DNA from: an uncultured SAR116 cluster alpha proteobacterium
GTDB taxonomy: Bacteria; Pseudomonadota; Alphaproteobacteria; Puniceispirillales; Marisalimonadaceae
DNA length: 64,000 nucleotides
Reading direction: 5' to 3'
NCBI GenBank assembly: GCA_902615025.1
Contig: CACMNV010000005.1
Coordinates: forward strand, 34,283 to 98,282
In this document: one piece after another, positions 19,531-29,237 of the stretch
Position numbering within the stretch: the first letter of the stretch is position 1
Layout of the letters: every line of letters begins with the position of its first letter
The notes under the pieces: model-generated
What the model was told of the DNA's origin: nothing
The model's database searches: none
Seen by the model: the letters and a program-made list of their open reading frames with translations, nothing else
Translations under genes and position numbers: made by a program

Positions 19531-20501
19531 AATTTAAACCTTAATGAATTAAACTTTTCTAAATTATTTTTTTTAATCATCAAATTAATTTTCTTTACAT
19601 ACTCAAAGCCAATTATTGCATACTTATCTAGATATCTTGAAAATTTATACCCTTTAAAATTTGGAGGATTGCGAATGAGTTCTCTATAATTTCTTAATTT
19701 AATGTATGCAGGATGTGTGTTTAAATTTAAAATATAAGCATCAACAGAATCTTGCAAGTTTTTGAAACTTTTTACAGCAAAACTTGGTTTATGAATACCG
19801 GTTGGAGAAATTCCCTTTTTTTTATCCCATGTCCATTGCCCAAAAAGGGCGTTACCTTTTTGGGCAAATCTTGATCCTCCCCAACCACTTTCAACAATAG
19901 CTTGAGCTAACATCATGGATATTGGTAAAACGTTTACTCTGTTTAATAAAATTTTTTGTAAAGTTTTAAACTTAGCGTTATTTAAAGAATTTATATTATT
20001 ACAATCAATAGTTTTAATTTTATATTTTTTGCAAAACAATTTTAATTTCTTAAAATTCCCTTTTTTAAAAAACATAATTAAATTTGATCTTTCAATAGAA
20101 ACTTTTTCGTTTCCTTTTAATAATAAAGGCAGCATAATACTAATAAAAATTTTTTTCTTATCACTTACTTGATATGTATTTAAATCACTTGGCAACTGAG
20201 TAAAATATATTCTTGGAATTTTTGGTTCGGCTTTTATCTGATCAATAAAATTTTTAGACCATGCAATTGCAATTTCTTTTCCAAAAAAATTTTTAGATGA
20301 TATTTTTGAATTTTTAAATTTATTATCTAAATCTATATCATTAGGATTAAACCTTAAACCTAATGAAGCTCTCGTTAAATGATCATTTTCATATTTAATT
20401 GGGTTTGGAGATTTAATATCCCAAAAACCAGGGCCTATCAAACCTAATATTGATAAAAGAAAAGCTAAAAATGTTAATAGAGTATTATTTTTAAATCTCA
20501 C
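19521..20501 (-). CDS. Bax-like glucosaminidase-domain protein
   Basis: Predicted envelope protein with one N-terminal membrane anchor or signal (about 8-24), a non-conserved middle, and a C-terminal N-acetylglucosaminidase (GH73/Bax-type) domain. The putative catalytic glutamate is E204 in MLAQAIVESGWGGSRFAQKG; ALFGQWTW (218-225) and the later FKNLQDSVDAYILNLN are family signatures. The 326 residues are close to Bax length. It starts with GTG, overlapping the nfu stop (GTGA), so it is probably cotranslated with nfu. Convergent with a NodB-type deacetylase, it suggests peptidoglycan remodelling; the physiological role is unknown. Confidence 0.85.
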   Translation of the reverse strand: MRFKNNTLLTFLAFLLSILGLIGPGFWDIKSPNPIKYENDHLTRASLGLRFNPNDIDLDNKFKNSKISSKNFFGKEIAIAWSKNFIDQIKAEPKIPRIYFTQLPSDLNTYQVSDKKKIFISIMLPLLLKGNEKVSIERSNLIMFFKKGNFKKLKLFCKKYKIKTIDCNNINSLNNAKFKTLQKILLNRVNVLPISMMLAQAIVESGWGGSRFAQKGNALFGQWTWDKKKGISPTGIHKPSFAVKSFKNLQDSVDAYILNLNTHPAYIKLRNYRELIRNPPNFKGYKFSRYLDKYAIIGFEYVKKINLMIKKNNLEKFNSLRFKLEN

Positions 20502-21055
20502 AGCTCTGCAGCTTTAACTTCTACAACCTCTGGTATATAATGTCTCAACATATTTTCAATACCCATCTTTAAAGTAGCTGTACTTGAAGGACATCCAGCG
20601 CAAGCGCCTTTCATTTGAAGTGTAACTACACCATCCTCGAAAGAACAGAAAGATATATCCCCTCCATCCATAGCAACTGCAGGCCTAACTCTTTGATCAA
20701 TGAGTTCCTTAATTTGTTTAACAACTTCAGTATCTTCTTCCTTAGAGTGATCAGTATTATTATTATGATTTTTCTCAATAACTTCTTTTCCACTGGCATA
20801 ATGATCCATGATTGCTGTTAATATTAATGGCTTTAAGATTTCCCAGTTATGTTCATTGCTTTTTGTAACAGATACAAACTCTGTAGCTAGAAAAACTCTA
20901 TCTACGCCATTGATACTAAATATTAAACTTGCCAAATTTGAAGAACGAGCTGAAACATTGTCTTTAAATTCAACTGTACCCTCTTTTAAAACCTGTACAC
21001 CAGGGATAAACTTTAAAGTACTTGGATTAGGTGTTTCTTCAGTTTGTATAAACAT
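20498..21055 (-). CDS. Nfu-type iron-sulfur cluster scaffold protein
   Basis: Carries Fe-S clusters to target proteins. The N-terminal Nfu_N domain (about 1-88, beginning MFIQTEETPNPSTLKFIPG) and the C-terminal NifU-like domain (about 112-182) with the cluster motif CAGC (C152, C155) are both present, joined by an acidic, asparagine-rich linker. The length of 185 matches alphaproteobacterial and mitochondrial-type NFU1. It lies between trpS and the Bax-like gene. The trpS-nfu neighbourhood is conserved in alphaproteobacteria, although the universal-stress gene often found there is absent. Confidence 0.95.
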   Translation of the reverse strand: MFIQTEETPNPSTLKFIPGVQVLKEGTVEFKDNVSARSSNLASLIFSINGVDRVFLATEFVSVTKSNEHNWEILKPLILTAIMDHYASGKEVIEKNHNNNTDHSKEEDTEVVKQIKELIDQRVRPAVAMDGGDISFCSFEDGVVTLQMKGACAGCPSSTATLKMGIENMLRHYIPEVVEVKAAEL

Positions 21056-21087
21056 ACTAATAGATATATATGTTCAAAGCTGATTTT

Positions 21088-22122
21088 TCAATCTTTAAAG
21101 TTAATGCCAATAATTTTTTTTATATCAATTAATACTTCATTTGCTATTTCTCGAGCTTTACTTGATCCATCAATAAGTATTTTTATAATTTCATCTTTGT
21201 TGTTCATTAAATGCTTCATTTCTTCAGTAATTGGACTTATGTCGTTTATAATCAAATCTGATAAGGATTCCTTAAATTGAGCAAAACCTTTTCCTGAAAA
21301 TTGTTGAAGTATTTCTGTCACACTTTTGTTTGAGAAAGAAGCATATATGTTAATTAAATTAAGTGCTTCTGGTCTATAATCTAAACCACCAATATTGTCA
21401 GGAATAGGATATTGATCTGTTTTAGCTTTTTTAATTTTTAAATGAATTTGATCTTTATTATCCATCAAATTAATTCTTGAACCATCAGAAATATCCGATT
21501 TGCTCATCTTACTTTTACCATCTCTCAAACTCATAATTCGTTTTGCAGGCCCTAGAATGATGGGTTCTGGCAAACGAAAAAAATCTTTATCAAGAGACTT
21601 ATTAAATATTGTATTAAAAGAACTCGCTATATCACGTGTTAACTCCAAATGTTGTTTTTGATCTTCACCAACTGGAACATGTGTAGCTTTATACAATAAT
21701 ATATCTGCTGCCATAAGTACTGGATAACTAAATAAACCAACAGTAGCATTATCTTTTTTTTTGCCCGCTTTTTCTTTAAATTGTGTCATTCTATTAAGCC
21801 ATCCTATTCTGGCAATGCAATTAAAAATCCATGCTAACTCAGTATGTTGAGGAACGTTAGATTGATTAAAAAGAATAGATTTTTTTGGGTCAATTCCAGA
21901 AGCAATAACTGCAGCTGCTACTTCTAATGTTGAATTTTTAATATCCAATAAATTGTTTGGAACTGTCATTGCATGCAGATCAACGATTGAATAAATACAA
22001 TCATCTTCTTCTTGAAGATTAATCCAATTTTTAATTGCTCCTAAATAATTCCCTATATGAAGGTTACCAGTAGGTTGAATTCCTGAGAAAATTCTTTTTG
22101 AAGGTTGTTTAGATTTTAACAT
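21088..22122 (-). CDS. trpS: Tryptophan--tRNA ligase
   Basis: Charges tRNA-Trp. Class I signatures are FSGIQPTGNLHIGNYLG (HIGN at residues 22-25) and GKSKMSKSD (near 205-213). The middle contains LWL-free but typical EDQKQHLELTRD, and the 344 residues are the usual length. It lies 6 bases after the murJ stop, in the conserved murJ-trpS order, and no leader or attenuator is seen. Confidence 0.97.
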   Translation of the reverse strand: MLKSKQPSKRIFSGIQPTGNLHIGNYLGAIKNWINLQEEDDCIYSIVDLHAMTVPNNLLDIKNSTLEVAAAVIASGIDPKKSILFNQSNVPQHTELAWIFNCIARIGWLNRMTQFKEKAGKKKDNATVGLFSYPVLMAADILLYKATHVPVGEDQKQHLELTRDIASSFNTIFNKSLDKDFFRLPEPIILGPAKRIMSLRDGKSKMSKSDISDGSRINLMDNKDQIHLKIKKAKTDQYPIPDNIGGLDYRPEALNLINIYASFSNKSVTEILQQFSGKGFAQFKESLSDLIINDISPITEEMKHLMNNKDEIIKILIDGSSKAREIANEVLIDIKKIIGINFKD

Positions 22123-22128
22123 AATTTT

Positions 22129-23715
22129 TCATAATTTTAATTTTGAAAATAACTCATTTGGAATTTGTTTAGTTATATAAGTTATAAATGTATAAAATAA
22201 AATGCCTATACTTGTAAAGATTGATAGATAAATTATGCCAGAATTATAATCTGTCATAGTTTGAAATAAGTACAAAACAAAAATCATTATAAATGATAAA
22301 AGAGATATTTTTACAAAATAAAATAATACATTCTTTGAACTTATGTAATTTTTTGAATTAACTGATAAAAGAATTAACTTTTTATTTTTTAATATATAAA
22401 ATAAATAAATCATAAATGATAATATTGTTGAAATTGAAGTTGCTAAGGCAATACCTCCGTGTAATAAATATTTCATTAAAATAATTGATAATATGAAATT
22501 TGTAATTAATTGCAAAACTGAAATATATAAAATTTTCTTCATTTCACCAGTTGCTATAAAAACTGATTGAAAACATTTTATAATCATAACAAATGGCAAT
22601 CCAAAAGAATACATTGTTAATGCTAATGCAACTGATTTGCTGGATGCTTGATCAAAACTTCCTCTTTCAAACAAACTGCTAATTATAAACTCCGAAAAGA
22701 AAAGTAGAGTTACCATTGATGGAATTCCAAAATATAATGAAATTTTAATTGCTATAATTAATTGATCAGAAATTTTTTTGTTATCGTTAACTACTTTGGG
22801 ATGAGAAATTGATGATAATAAAACAGTTCCTAGAGATACACCAATAATTCCTAAAGGTAATTGAATGATCCTATCTGAATAATATAAAAAAGAAACAGCA
22901 CCAAAACCAACAATCGTAGCCAGTATTGTATCAACTAAAATATTAATTTGAAACACACCACCTGAAAGTACTGCTGGAAAAAATCTTTTGAGAGTATCAG
23001 AAGTATTATTTTTAAATTTATTAAAATTATTTTGTTTTAAATTAGATATTTTATAAAAAACTTTTGTGATTAAATTAAATTTTTTAACAAAATAATAAAT
23101 AAAACATAGTTGAATAAAACCAGATATTGGCATTGCTATAGCAAGTGGTAGAGCTTTTATTTTCAACCCATCATTTATATAAAAGCAGGAAACAATAATA
23201 CATAAATTAAAAATAATTGGTGTAAAAGCAAAATAAAAAAACCTACCAGATGCATTGAGCATTGCTCCAAAAAAGGCAGTCATAGAAATAAATGGTAAAA
23301 AAATAATTGTGAATCTTGATAACATTACAATATCATCAAAAAAATTTTTATAATTTATAATACCAGGTGCAATTATTTTTATAAAAAAAGGCATGAAAAT
23401 TTCAAAAAGAATTACAAGAATTGATAAAAAGATAATTAAAAAGAAACAGATTATTGCAGAAAACTTTTGTGCATTGTCTGATTTATCCTGATGTAATAGT
23501 TTAGAATATATGGGTAAAAATGAAGAGGTCATTGCACCTTCTGCTGTAATTCTTCTAAACAAGTTTGGTAATTTAGATGAAATAAAAAAGATATCAGATG
23601 CTATTCCAGCTCCCAAAAAAAACGCTAAAACAATATCTCTTATAAATCCTGTTATTCTACTTAAAATTGTTAATAAAGCATTAACTCTAAAACCTTTTAT
23701 AAAAAATTTTATCAT
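22129..23715 (-). CDS. murJ: Lipid II flippase MurJ
   Basis: Inner-membrane MOP-superfamily flippase for the peptidoglycan precursor lipid II. The 528 residues contain about 14 hydrophobic segments. The N-terminal LLTILSRITGFIRDIVLAFFLGAG and the RRITAEGAMTSSFLPIYS segment are MurJ hallmarks, and the charged residues of the central cavity region are retained. It sits between glnD and trpS in the conserved alphaproteobacterial order. Confidence 0.95.
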   Translation of the reverse strand: MIKFFIKGFRVNALLTILSRITGFIRDIVLAFFLGAGIASDIFFISSKLPNLFRRITAEGAMTSSFLPIYSKLLHQDKSDNAQKFSAIICFFLIIFLSILVILFEIFMPFFIKIIAPGIINYKNFFDDIVMLSRFTIIFLPFISMTAFFGAMLNASGRFFYFAFTPIIFNLCIIVSCFYINDGLKIKALPLAIAMPISGFIQLCFIYYFVKKFNLITKVFYKISNLKQNNFNKFKNNTSDTLKRFFPAVLSGGVFQINILVDTILATIVGFGAVSFLYYSDRIIQLPLGIIGVSLGTVLLSSISHPKVVNDNKKISDQLIIAIKISLYFGIPSMVTLLFFSEFIISSLFERGSFDQASSKSVALALTMYSFGLPFVMIIKCFQSVFIATGEMKKILYISVLQLITNFILSIILMKYLLHGGIALATSISTILSFMIYLFYILKNKKLILLSVNSKNYISSKNVLFYFVKISLLSFIMIFVLYLFQTMTDYNSGIIYLSIFTSIGILFYTFITYITKQIPNELFSKLKL

Positions 23716-23737
23716 CTTTTATTATTTTTTTTATTCA

Positions 23738-26515
23738 TTAATTTTTGTTTAGCACTTCTAATAGATTGTTTTTAATTTGTTTCATTTTTATTTCATCAAT
23801 AATTTTTTGACCAAACAAATCTTTGACATAAAAAATATCTGTAACTCTTGTTCCATAGGTTGAAATAGAAGCATTGTATATCTGTAAATTTAACTTCGAT
23901 ATGCTTTGAGTAATTTTAAATAAAACTCCTGGTGCATTCTTACAATTTACTTCTAAAATAGTAAAATCATCACTTGTATCGTTGTCTATATAAACTCTAA
24001 TGGGAGCCTTTATTTTTTTTATTTTTGAAGGAGATTCATTAAACCTCTTTTCTAACTCAATTTCAAAATCATAAACTCCCTCCAGACCATCCTTAAGTTT
24101 TTTAAAAATTTTTTGCTGAATATTCTTTTCTGAAATTGCCTTGTCCATTTTGTTATTTATTACAAAATAATCAATTGCAAAACCATCAGATCTTGTAATT
24201 ATTTTAGCAGATATTATGTTGACATTACTTGATGATAATATGCCTGATATCTTAGAAAATAGTCCAAAATTATCGGGGGCAATTACAATCAATCCTGATA
24301 CGTTTGAATTTAAATGATTGTAAATCTCAAAAATAAATTTTGCTTTTGAAGCTAGCATTTTTTTAAATAATCTTACTTGATCTAACATTTGTTTTAAATC
24401 ATACATTTGCCAATAATTATCTGGAAAATTAATTATATAATTTTGAGCTTCATCATTTTTTAAAATATTCAAATTTTGTATCTCATTAAATAAATAATCT
24501 GATTTTTTTTCTTTTTTTAAAGGTATTTTTTTTACTTCTTTAGAAACTAAATTAAACTTAATTTTATTATATAATTCGATAAGAAGACTACTTTTCCAAT
24601 CAGTCCAAACTCCAGGTCCAACAGCTTTTATATCGCACACAGTCAGAACAAAAAGTAAATTTAATTTTTCAATTGTATTAATTTTTTTTATACTTTTTTC
24701 GACTATTTTTTTATCCTTTAAATCATATCTAAATGCTGTTTCACTTAGATAAAGATGATTAAGCACGCACCATGAGACAATTTCAGTTTCATCATTAGTC
24801 AGACCCAATCTAGGACATAAACTTTTTGCAATTTTAGAACCATTTATAGAATGATCTCCTGTTAAGCCTTTTGCTATATCATGAAGAAATAGAGAAACAG
24901 TTAGTAATCCAAATCTATCTATTTCAAATATTAATTTACTTGCTAATTCTGTTCCAGAGTTTAAACCCTCATTTTTTAATTCATAAGCATTACTAATTGC
25001 AAAAAAGGTATGTTCATCAACTGTGTAATGATGATACATATCATGTTGTATTAAACCAATTATTTTCTTGAATTCAGGTATAAAATTTCCTAATACATTT
25101 GTGTCATTCATTAATCGTAAAATTTGTCTAGGATTTTTCTCACTAGAAATTATTTCTAAAAATAACTTATTACTTCTTTTTGATATAACTTGTTTTTTTC
25201 TTATTAATTTGCTGCAATCTGACAGTAACCTTAGAGTTTCTGGATGTATTTCTAAATTTTTAAAATGTGATATGTGAAAAATTTCAATTAAAATTTCAGG
25301 CTTATTCAAAATAAAAGATTTTTCCTCTATTGCTACTTTTTTTCTTTTAAAAATAAATGGCTTCTCTAAATTAATGCTTTTACGTAAAAAAAAATTAAAT
25401 CTTATTGATTTTTTAAAATTATCTTCAATTACTGAAAAAAAGATTCTTGTTAAACTACCAATATTTTTGGCTGCTATGTAATACCTCTTCATAAATCTTT
25501 CTACTGGTCTTTGAAATTCTTTTTGTCTAAATCGAATAAGCTTAGATATTTCAATTTGTGATTCGATATCTAAATTGTCATTCTCTCTTTTAGACAAAAG
25601 ATGTAAATAGCACCTAGTAGAAAGTAAAAACTTATAAGAATTAGATAATATATAGAGTTCTTTTTTTAGAAAAACTCCACTTTCAAGCAAGTGAAAAATA
25701 TTTTTTGAATTATAAGCAAATTTTGATATCCAAATTAAAGTTTGAATATCCCTAATTCCACCTTTTCCCTCTTTAACGTTTGGTTCAATTACAAATCTAG
25801 ATGAACCAAATTTTTTATGTCTTTGATCTGCCTCAATTAATTTTTTTTTGATAAATTCAAAAGTATTATAATTTTTTGTGAAAGTTTGATAAGTTTTTTG
25901 AAAACTTTCGAACAATTCCTTGTTTCCAATCAGAAATCTATGATCTATTAAACTGGTCAAAAAAGTAATATCTTCCTTTGCATAATCAAATATTTGATTA
26001 ACTGTTCTAGTTGAGTGACCAACTAAAAAACCTAGATCCCATAAAAAATAAAGAATTTCCTGAATTAATTTTTCTGAATCATTTGATTTAATTTTACTTA
26101 AGTTTTTATCCTTTACTATAAAAAGTAAGTCAATATCAGATTTTGGGGCTAATTCGCCTCTGCCATAACCTCCTAACGTCAAGATTAATACATCGTTAAG
26201 ATTTTTATTATCATTAGTATTTTTTAAATAGTTAAACAGACTTATTATCAAATTATCTGTGAGCGTTGTATTTAAGCCAACATAATTTATACCGTTTGAA
26301 TCTTTTTCAAAAATTTCTTTTAAAAACTCTCTTTTACTAAATAATTGAGAAGATAAATTTTTTATAATTTTGTCTCGAGTTATATTTAATTTAATTTTAT
26401 CAAATCCTATTTCTTCAAAAACTTTTTGATCGAAATTTTGATTTACTTGCGTTAAAGGATCTAACCAATTAACCCATGATAAATTTTTTAAATCTGAATG
26501 GCTTAAGTTTAACAT
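23738..26515 (-). CDS. glnD: PII uridylyltransferase / uridylyl-removing enzyme
   Basis: Bifunctional glutamine sensor that modifies PII proteins. The nucleotidyltransferase motif LGGYGRGELAPKSDIDLLF (near 112-130), a helical linker with VKEGKGGIRDIQTL (near 240), the HD domain with HHYTVDEHTF (near 493) and FLHDIAKG (near 551), and two C-terminal ACT domains (about 745-830 and 850-925) appear in order. The 925 residues are full length. It overlaps the mutS end by seven bases. It implies PII control of nitrogen assimilation; PII itself is not in the window. Confidence 0.96.
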   Translation of the reverse strand: MLNLSHSDLKNLSWVNWLDPLTQVNQNFDQKVFEEIGFDKIKLNITRDKIIKNLSSQLFSKREFLKEIFEKDSNGINYVGLNTTLTDNLIISLFNYLKNTNDNKNLNDVLILTLGGYGRGELAPKSDIDLLFIVKDKNLSKIKSNDSEKLIQEILYFLWDLGFLVGHSTRTVNQIFDYAKEDITFLTSLIDHRFLIGNKELFESFQKTYQTFTKNYNTFEFIKKKLIEADQRHKKFGSSRFVIEPNVKEGKGGIRDIQTLIWISKFAYNSKNIFHLLESGVFLKKELYILSNSYKFLLSTRCYLHLLSKRENDNLDIESQIEISKLIRFRQKEFQRPVERFMKRYYIAAKNIGSLTRIFFSVIEDNFKKSIRFNFFLRKSINLEKPFIFKRKKVAIEEKSFILNKPEILIEIFHISHFKNLEIHPETLRLLSDCSKLIRKKQVISKRSNKLFLEIISSEKNPRQILRLMNDTNVLGNFIPEFKKIIGLIQHDMYHHYTVDEHTFFAISNAYELKNEGLNSGTELASKLIFEIDRFGLLTVSLFLHDIAKGLTGDHSINGSKIAKSLCPRLGLTNDETEIVSWCVLNHLYLSETAFRYDLKDKKIVEKSIKKINTIEKLNLLFVLTVCDIKAVGPGVWTDWKSSLLIELYNKIKFNLVSKEVKKIPLKKEKKSDYLFNEIQNLNILKNDEAQNYIINFPDNYWQMYDLKQMLDQVRLFKKMLASKAKFIFEIYNHLNSNVSGLIVIAPDNFGLFSKISGILSSSNVNIISAKIITRSDGFAIDYFVINNKMDKAISEKNIQQKIFKKLKDGLEGVYDFEIELEKRFNESPSKIKKIKAPIRVYIDNDTSDDFTILEVNCKNAPGVLFKITQSISKLNLQIYNASISTYGTRVTDIFYVKDLFGQKIIDEIKMKQIKNNLLEVLNKN

Positions 26516-29130
26516 TTATTATTAATTTTTGATTTTGATAATTTTTGCATATCAAATAACGTTTCTAAAGCATTTAAGGGTGTCATTTTATTCAAATCTA
26601 AATTGTTTATATAACTTTCAAGTAAAACTTCATTTTTTTCTTTGTTTGTACTGTTTGAATTTTTTAGATCTTTTGAGTATCTTTTTTGTTCAAAACTATT
26701 TAAGATTTCATTTGCTTTTAATATTAAATCATCTGGTAATCCTGCTAATTTTGCCACTTCTAAACCATAAGACTTGTTAGCTTCGCCTTGTACAATTTTA
26801 TATAAAAAAATTATTTCATTATTCCATTCTTTGATCTCCATTTTATAATTTTTAATTTGTCTTGATTTTTTGTTTAACGACGTCAACTCATGGTAATGAG
26901 TTGCAAATAGAACCTTAGCTTTTAACTTCTCAAGCAAATACTCAAGAATAGACCAAGCAATAGCTAATCCATCATAGGTTGATGTTCCTCTACCAACTTC
27001 ATCAAAAATAATAAAAGATTTCTCAGTAGCTCTATTCAATATTGAAGCTGTTTCTATCATCTCGACCATAAATGTTGATTGTCCTTGGCTAAGATTATCG
27101 GACGCACCAACTCTTGAAAAAATTTTATCTACTAATCCTATTTCAGCTTTTTCGGCTGGTACAAATAAACCGGTTTGTGCCAATATTATAATTATTGCAT
27201 TTTGTCTTAAAAATGTTGATTTTCCTGCCATATTTGGACCTGTGATTAACCAAATATTACCATCATCTAATTGACAATCATTTGGAGTATAATCTGATAC
27301 CAATGGTAATGTTTCTTCTACAACTGGATGTCTTCCATTTTTTATAAATAATTTCCTTCCATCTATAATTTTAGGAATACTATAATTATTAAACAATTTC
27401 TGGTCCGCTGTCATATTAGCAATATCTAATTGGGCTATAAAATCTGACATTTGAAATATATTTTGCTTTTCTTCTAAAATCCGCTTTTTAAGAATTAAAT
27501 AAAAATCTATTTCTAACTCATGAATTAGTTTATTAGCTTGATTAATCTTTATTTCTAGATCTAACAATTCCTTAGTAGTATACCTAACTGTTTGAGCAGT
27601 TGTTTGCCTATGAATGAATTGATCAAATAAATTAATTTTATCTAAATGATTTGTTCTTATCTCTATATGATATCCCAATACTTTATTATACTTTATTTTT
27701 AACGAGTTAATTTTAGTTAATGTTATATATTTCAATTGAAATTCAATTATTTTATCTCCAGACGAGTTTTGAATATCTTTAACTTTATCTAACTCATTAC
27801 TATATCCTCTATTAATAAAATCATTGTCTTTGTCTTCGTGTAAGACAGATTTTTTAATAGCTTTTAAAATTTCAAAAACAAGATCTTCATTTATTTTAAT
27901 TTTTTCTGAGAGGAATTTAATAAACTTATCACAATTTTTAAAATTATTTATCTCAGATTTAATCTCTAATGTTGTTTTTAAATTTTCAGCTAATATTAAT
28001 AATTCTTTAGCATTAATAGTATTAAGAGAAATTCTTGATAAAGATCGCTCAAAGTCATTAATTTTGTTTAAATAATTTTTTATTTTTTCTTTAAAAGTTT
28101 TGTTTATATATAAAAATTCAGCAATTTTTTGCCTTCTTATAATTTCATCTTTATTGTTAGAAGGTGCTAACAACCTCTCTTTAATGAGTCTTGATCCTGA
28201 TGCTGTCAATGATTTATTAATTACGTTTAATAAGCTATTATTTTTTTCACCATTGATTGTGAATATGATCTCTAAAGAAGACATGGTTGATTTATCAATT
28301 TCTAAAAAAGGTATATCTTCTTCAGTTTTAATATCTCTTAACTGAGGCAAATCTTGTTTGAAAGTATGTCTTAAATAATATAATAAAACTCCACATGCAA
28401 TTATTTGTATTTTTTCAATTTTTTCATTGAAGTTCTTATCTCCAAAATGATCCTTCAATCTTTTAACATTCTCATTGAAAGTAAAATGAATATCACTTAT
28501 CTTTTTAATTTTTACATTTAAATAATCTAGACTTCGAATTTCTTTATCAGATATTAATAACTCAGAAATTGAAATCTTATTTAGAACATTTTCGATTTTA
28601 TAGCTTAACTCTTGCTCAGTTTTATATTTAAAAGTATTAGATGTAAAAGATCCAGTTGATACATCAAGCCATGATATAGAAAAAATTAATTTATCTATAA
28701 AAATACAACCCAAAAAATTATATTGTTCACTTTCTAAGTGATTTTCTTCAATTAATGTCCCTGGTGTAATAATTCTTGTCACTTCTCTAGTTAAAGGTCC
28801 TTTAATACCTTTTAAAGACATTTCTTCTGGAGAGCTTGTTTGCTCACAAATTGCTATCTCAAAACCTTTTTTTACTAATTTTGGAACATAATTATTTGCA
28901 GCATGAAATGGTATTCCACACATTGGAATACTATCATTCAAAACCTTTCCTCTTTTTGTGAGGGTTATATTTAATTCTTTTGCTGTAATAATTGCATCGT
29001 CAAAAAATAATTCATAAAAATCTCCCATTCTAAAAAAAAGCAGAGAACTCTCATTATTTTTTTTTAAATTTGCATATTGTTGCATTGCAGGTGTTAACTT
29101 ACTAACATCCTCAACGTCTCTTAATCTCAC
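26509..29130 (-). CDS. mutS: DNA mismatch repair protein MutS
   Basis: Mismatch-recognising ATPase. The N-terminal FFRMGDFYELFFDDA (near 33-47) contains the Phe-X-Glu mismatch-reading motif. Connector, core and clamp domains follow, then the ATPase with GPNMAGKSTFLRQ (near 623-635) and FDEVGRGTSTYDGLAIAW (near 700). The 873 residues are standard. The start is a GTG at 29128-29130, just ahead of the conserved TPAMQQY segment. It is the first gene of the mutS-glnD-murJ-trpS run, diverging from maeB. mutL is not in this window. Confidence 0.97.
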   Translation of the reverse strand: MRLRDVEDVSKLTPAMQQYANLKKNNESSLLFFRMGDFYELFFDDAIITAKELNITLTKRGKVLNDSIPMCGIPFHAANNYVPKLVKKGFEIAICEQTSSPEEMSLKGIKGPLTREVTRIITPGTLIEENHLESEQYNFLGCIFIDKLIFSISWLDVSTGSFTSNTFKYKTEQELSYKIENVLNKISISELLISDKEIRSLDYLNVKIKKISDIHFTFNENVKRLKDHFGDKNFNEKIEKIQIIACGVLLYYLRHTFKQDLPQLRDIKTEEDIPFLEIDKSTMSSLEIIFTINGEKNNSLLNVINKSLTASGSRLIKERLLAPSNNKDEIIRRQKIAEFLYINKTFKEKIKNYLNKINDFERSLSRISLNTINAKELLILAENLKTTLEIKSEINNFKNCDKFIKFLSEKIKINEDLVFEILKAIKKSVLHEDKDNDFINRGYSNELDKVKDIQNSSGDKIIEFQLKYITLTKINSLKIKYNKVLGYHIEIRTNHLDKINLFDQFIHRQTTAQTVRYTTKELLDLEIKINQANKLIHELEIDFYLILKKRILEEKQNIFQMSDFIAQLDIANMTADQKLFNNYSIPKIIDGRKLFIKNGRHPVVEETLPLVSDYTPNDCQLDDGNIWLITGPNMAGKSTFLRQNAIIIILAQTGLFVPAEKAEIGLVDKIFSRVGASDNLSQGQSTFMVEMIETASILNRATEKSFIIFDEVGRGTSTYDGLAIAWSILEYLLEKLKAKVLFATHYHELTSLNKKSRQIKNYKMEIKEWNNEIIFLYKIVQGEANKSYGLEVAKLAGLPDDLILKANEILNSFEQKRYSKDLKNSNSTNKEKNEVLLESYINNLDLNKMTPLNALETLFDMQKLSKSKINNKC

Positions 29131-29237
29131 AACTAACCCTATTCAAAACGTACTAAAAACAATTTATTTGTATGATTTTTAACTAAATCATATTAAGATT
29201 TTATTTTATTTTTTATATTAATTAAAGGAGATCTTTT
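29131..29237. promoter_or_regulatory. mutS/maeB divergent promoter region
   Basis: This 107-base AT-rich gap separates two divergent genes, so it should carry both promoters. On the plus strand TTGTAT (29168-29173) and TATTAA (29191-29196) lie 17 bases apart and could be weak -35 and -10 elements for maeB. An AAGGAG ribosome-binding site at 29225-29230 lies seven bases before the maeB ATG. The minus-strand promoter for mutS could not be picked out. Confidence 0.4.
29171..29192. promoter_or_regulatory. Operator-like inverted repeat upstream of maeB
   Basis: Perfect eight-base arms (TATGATTT and AAATCATA) flank a six-base spacer. It lies between the putative maeB -35 and -10 elements, where a bound repressor could block transcription. 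Chance occurrence in AT-rich DNA is possible; no cognate regulator is recognised nearby. Confidence 0.3.
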
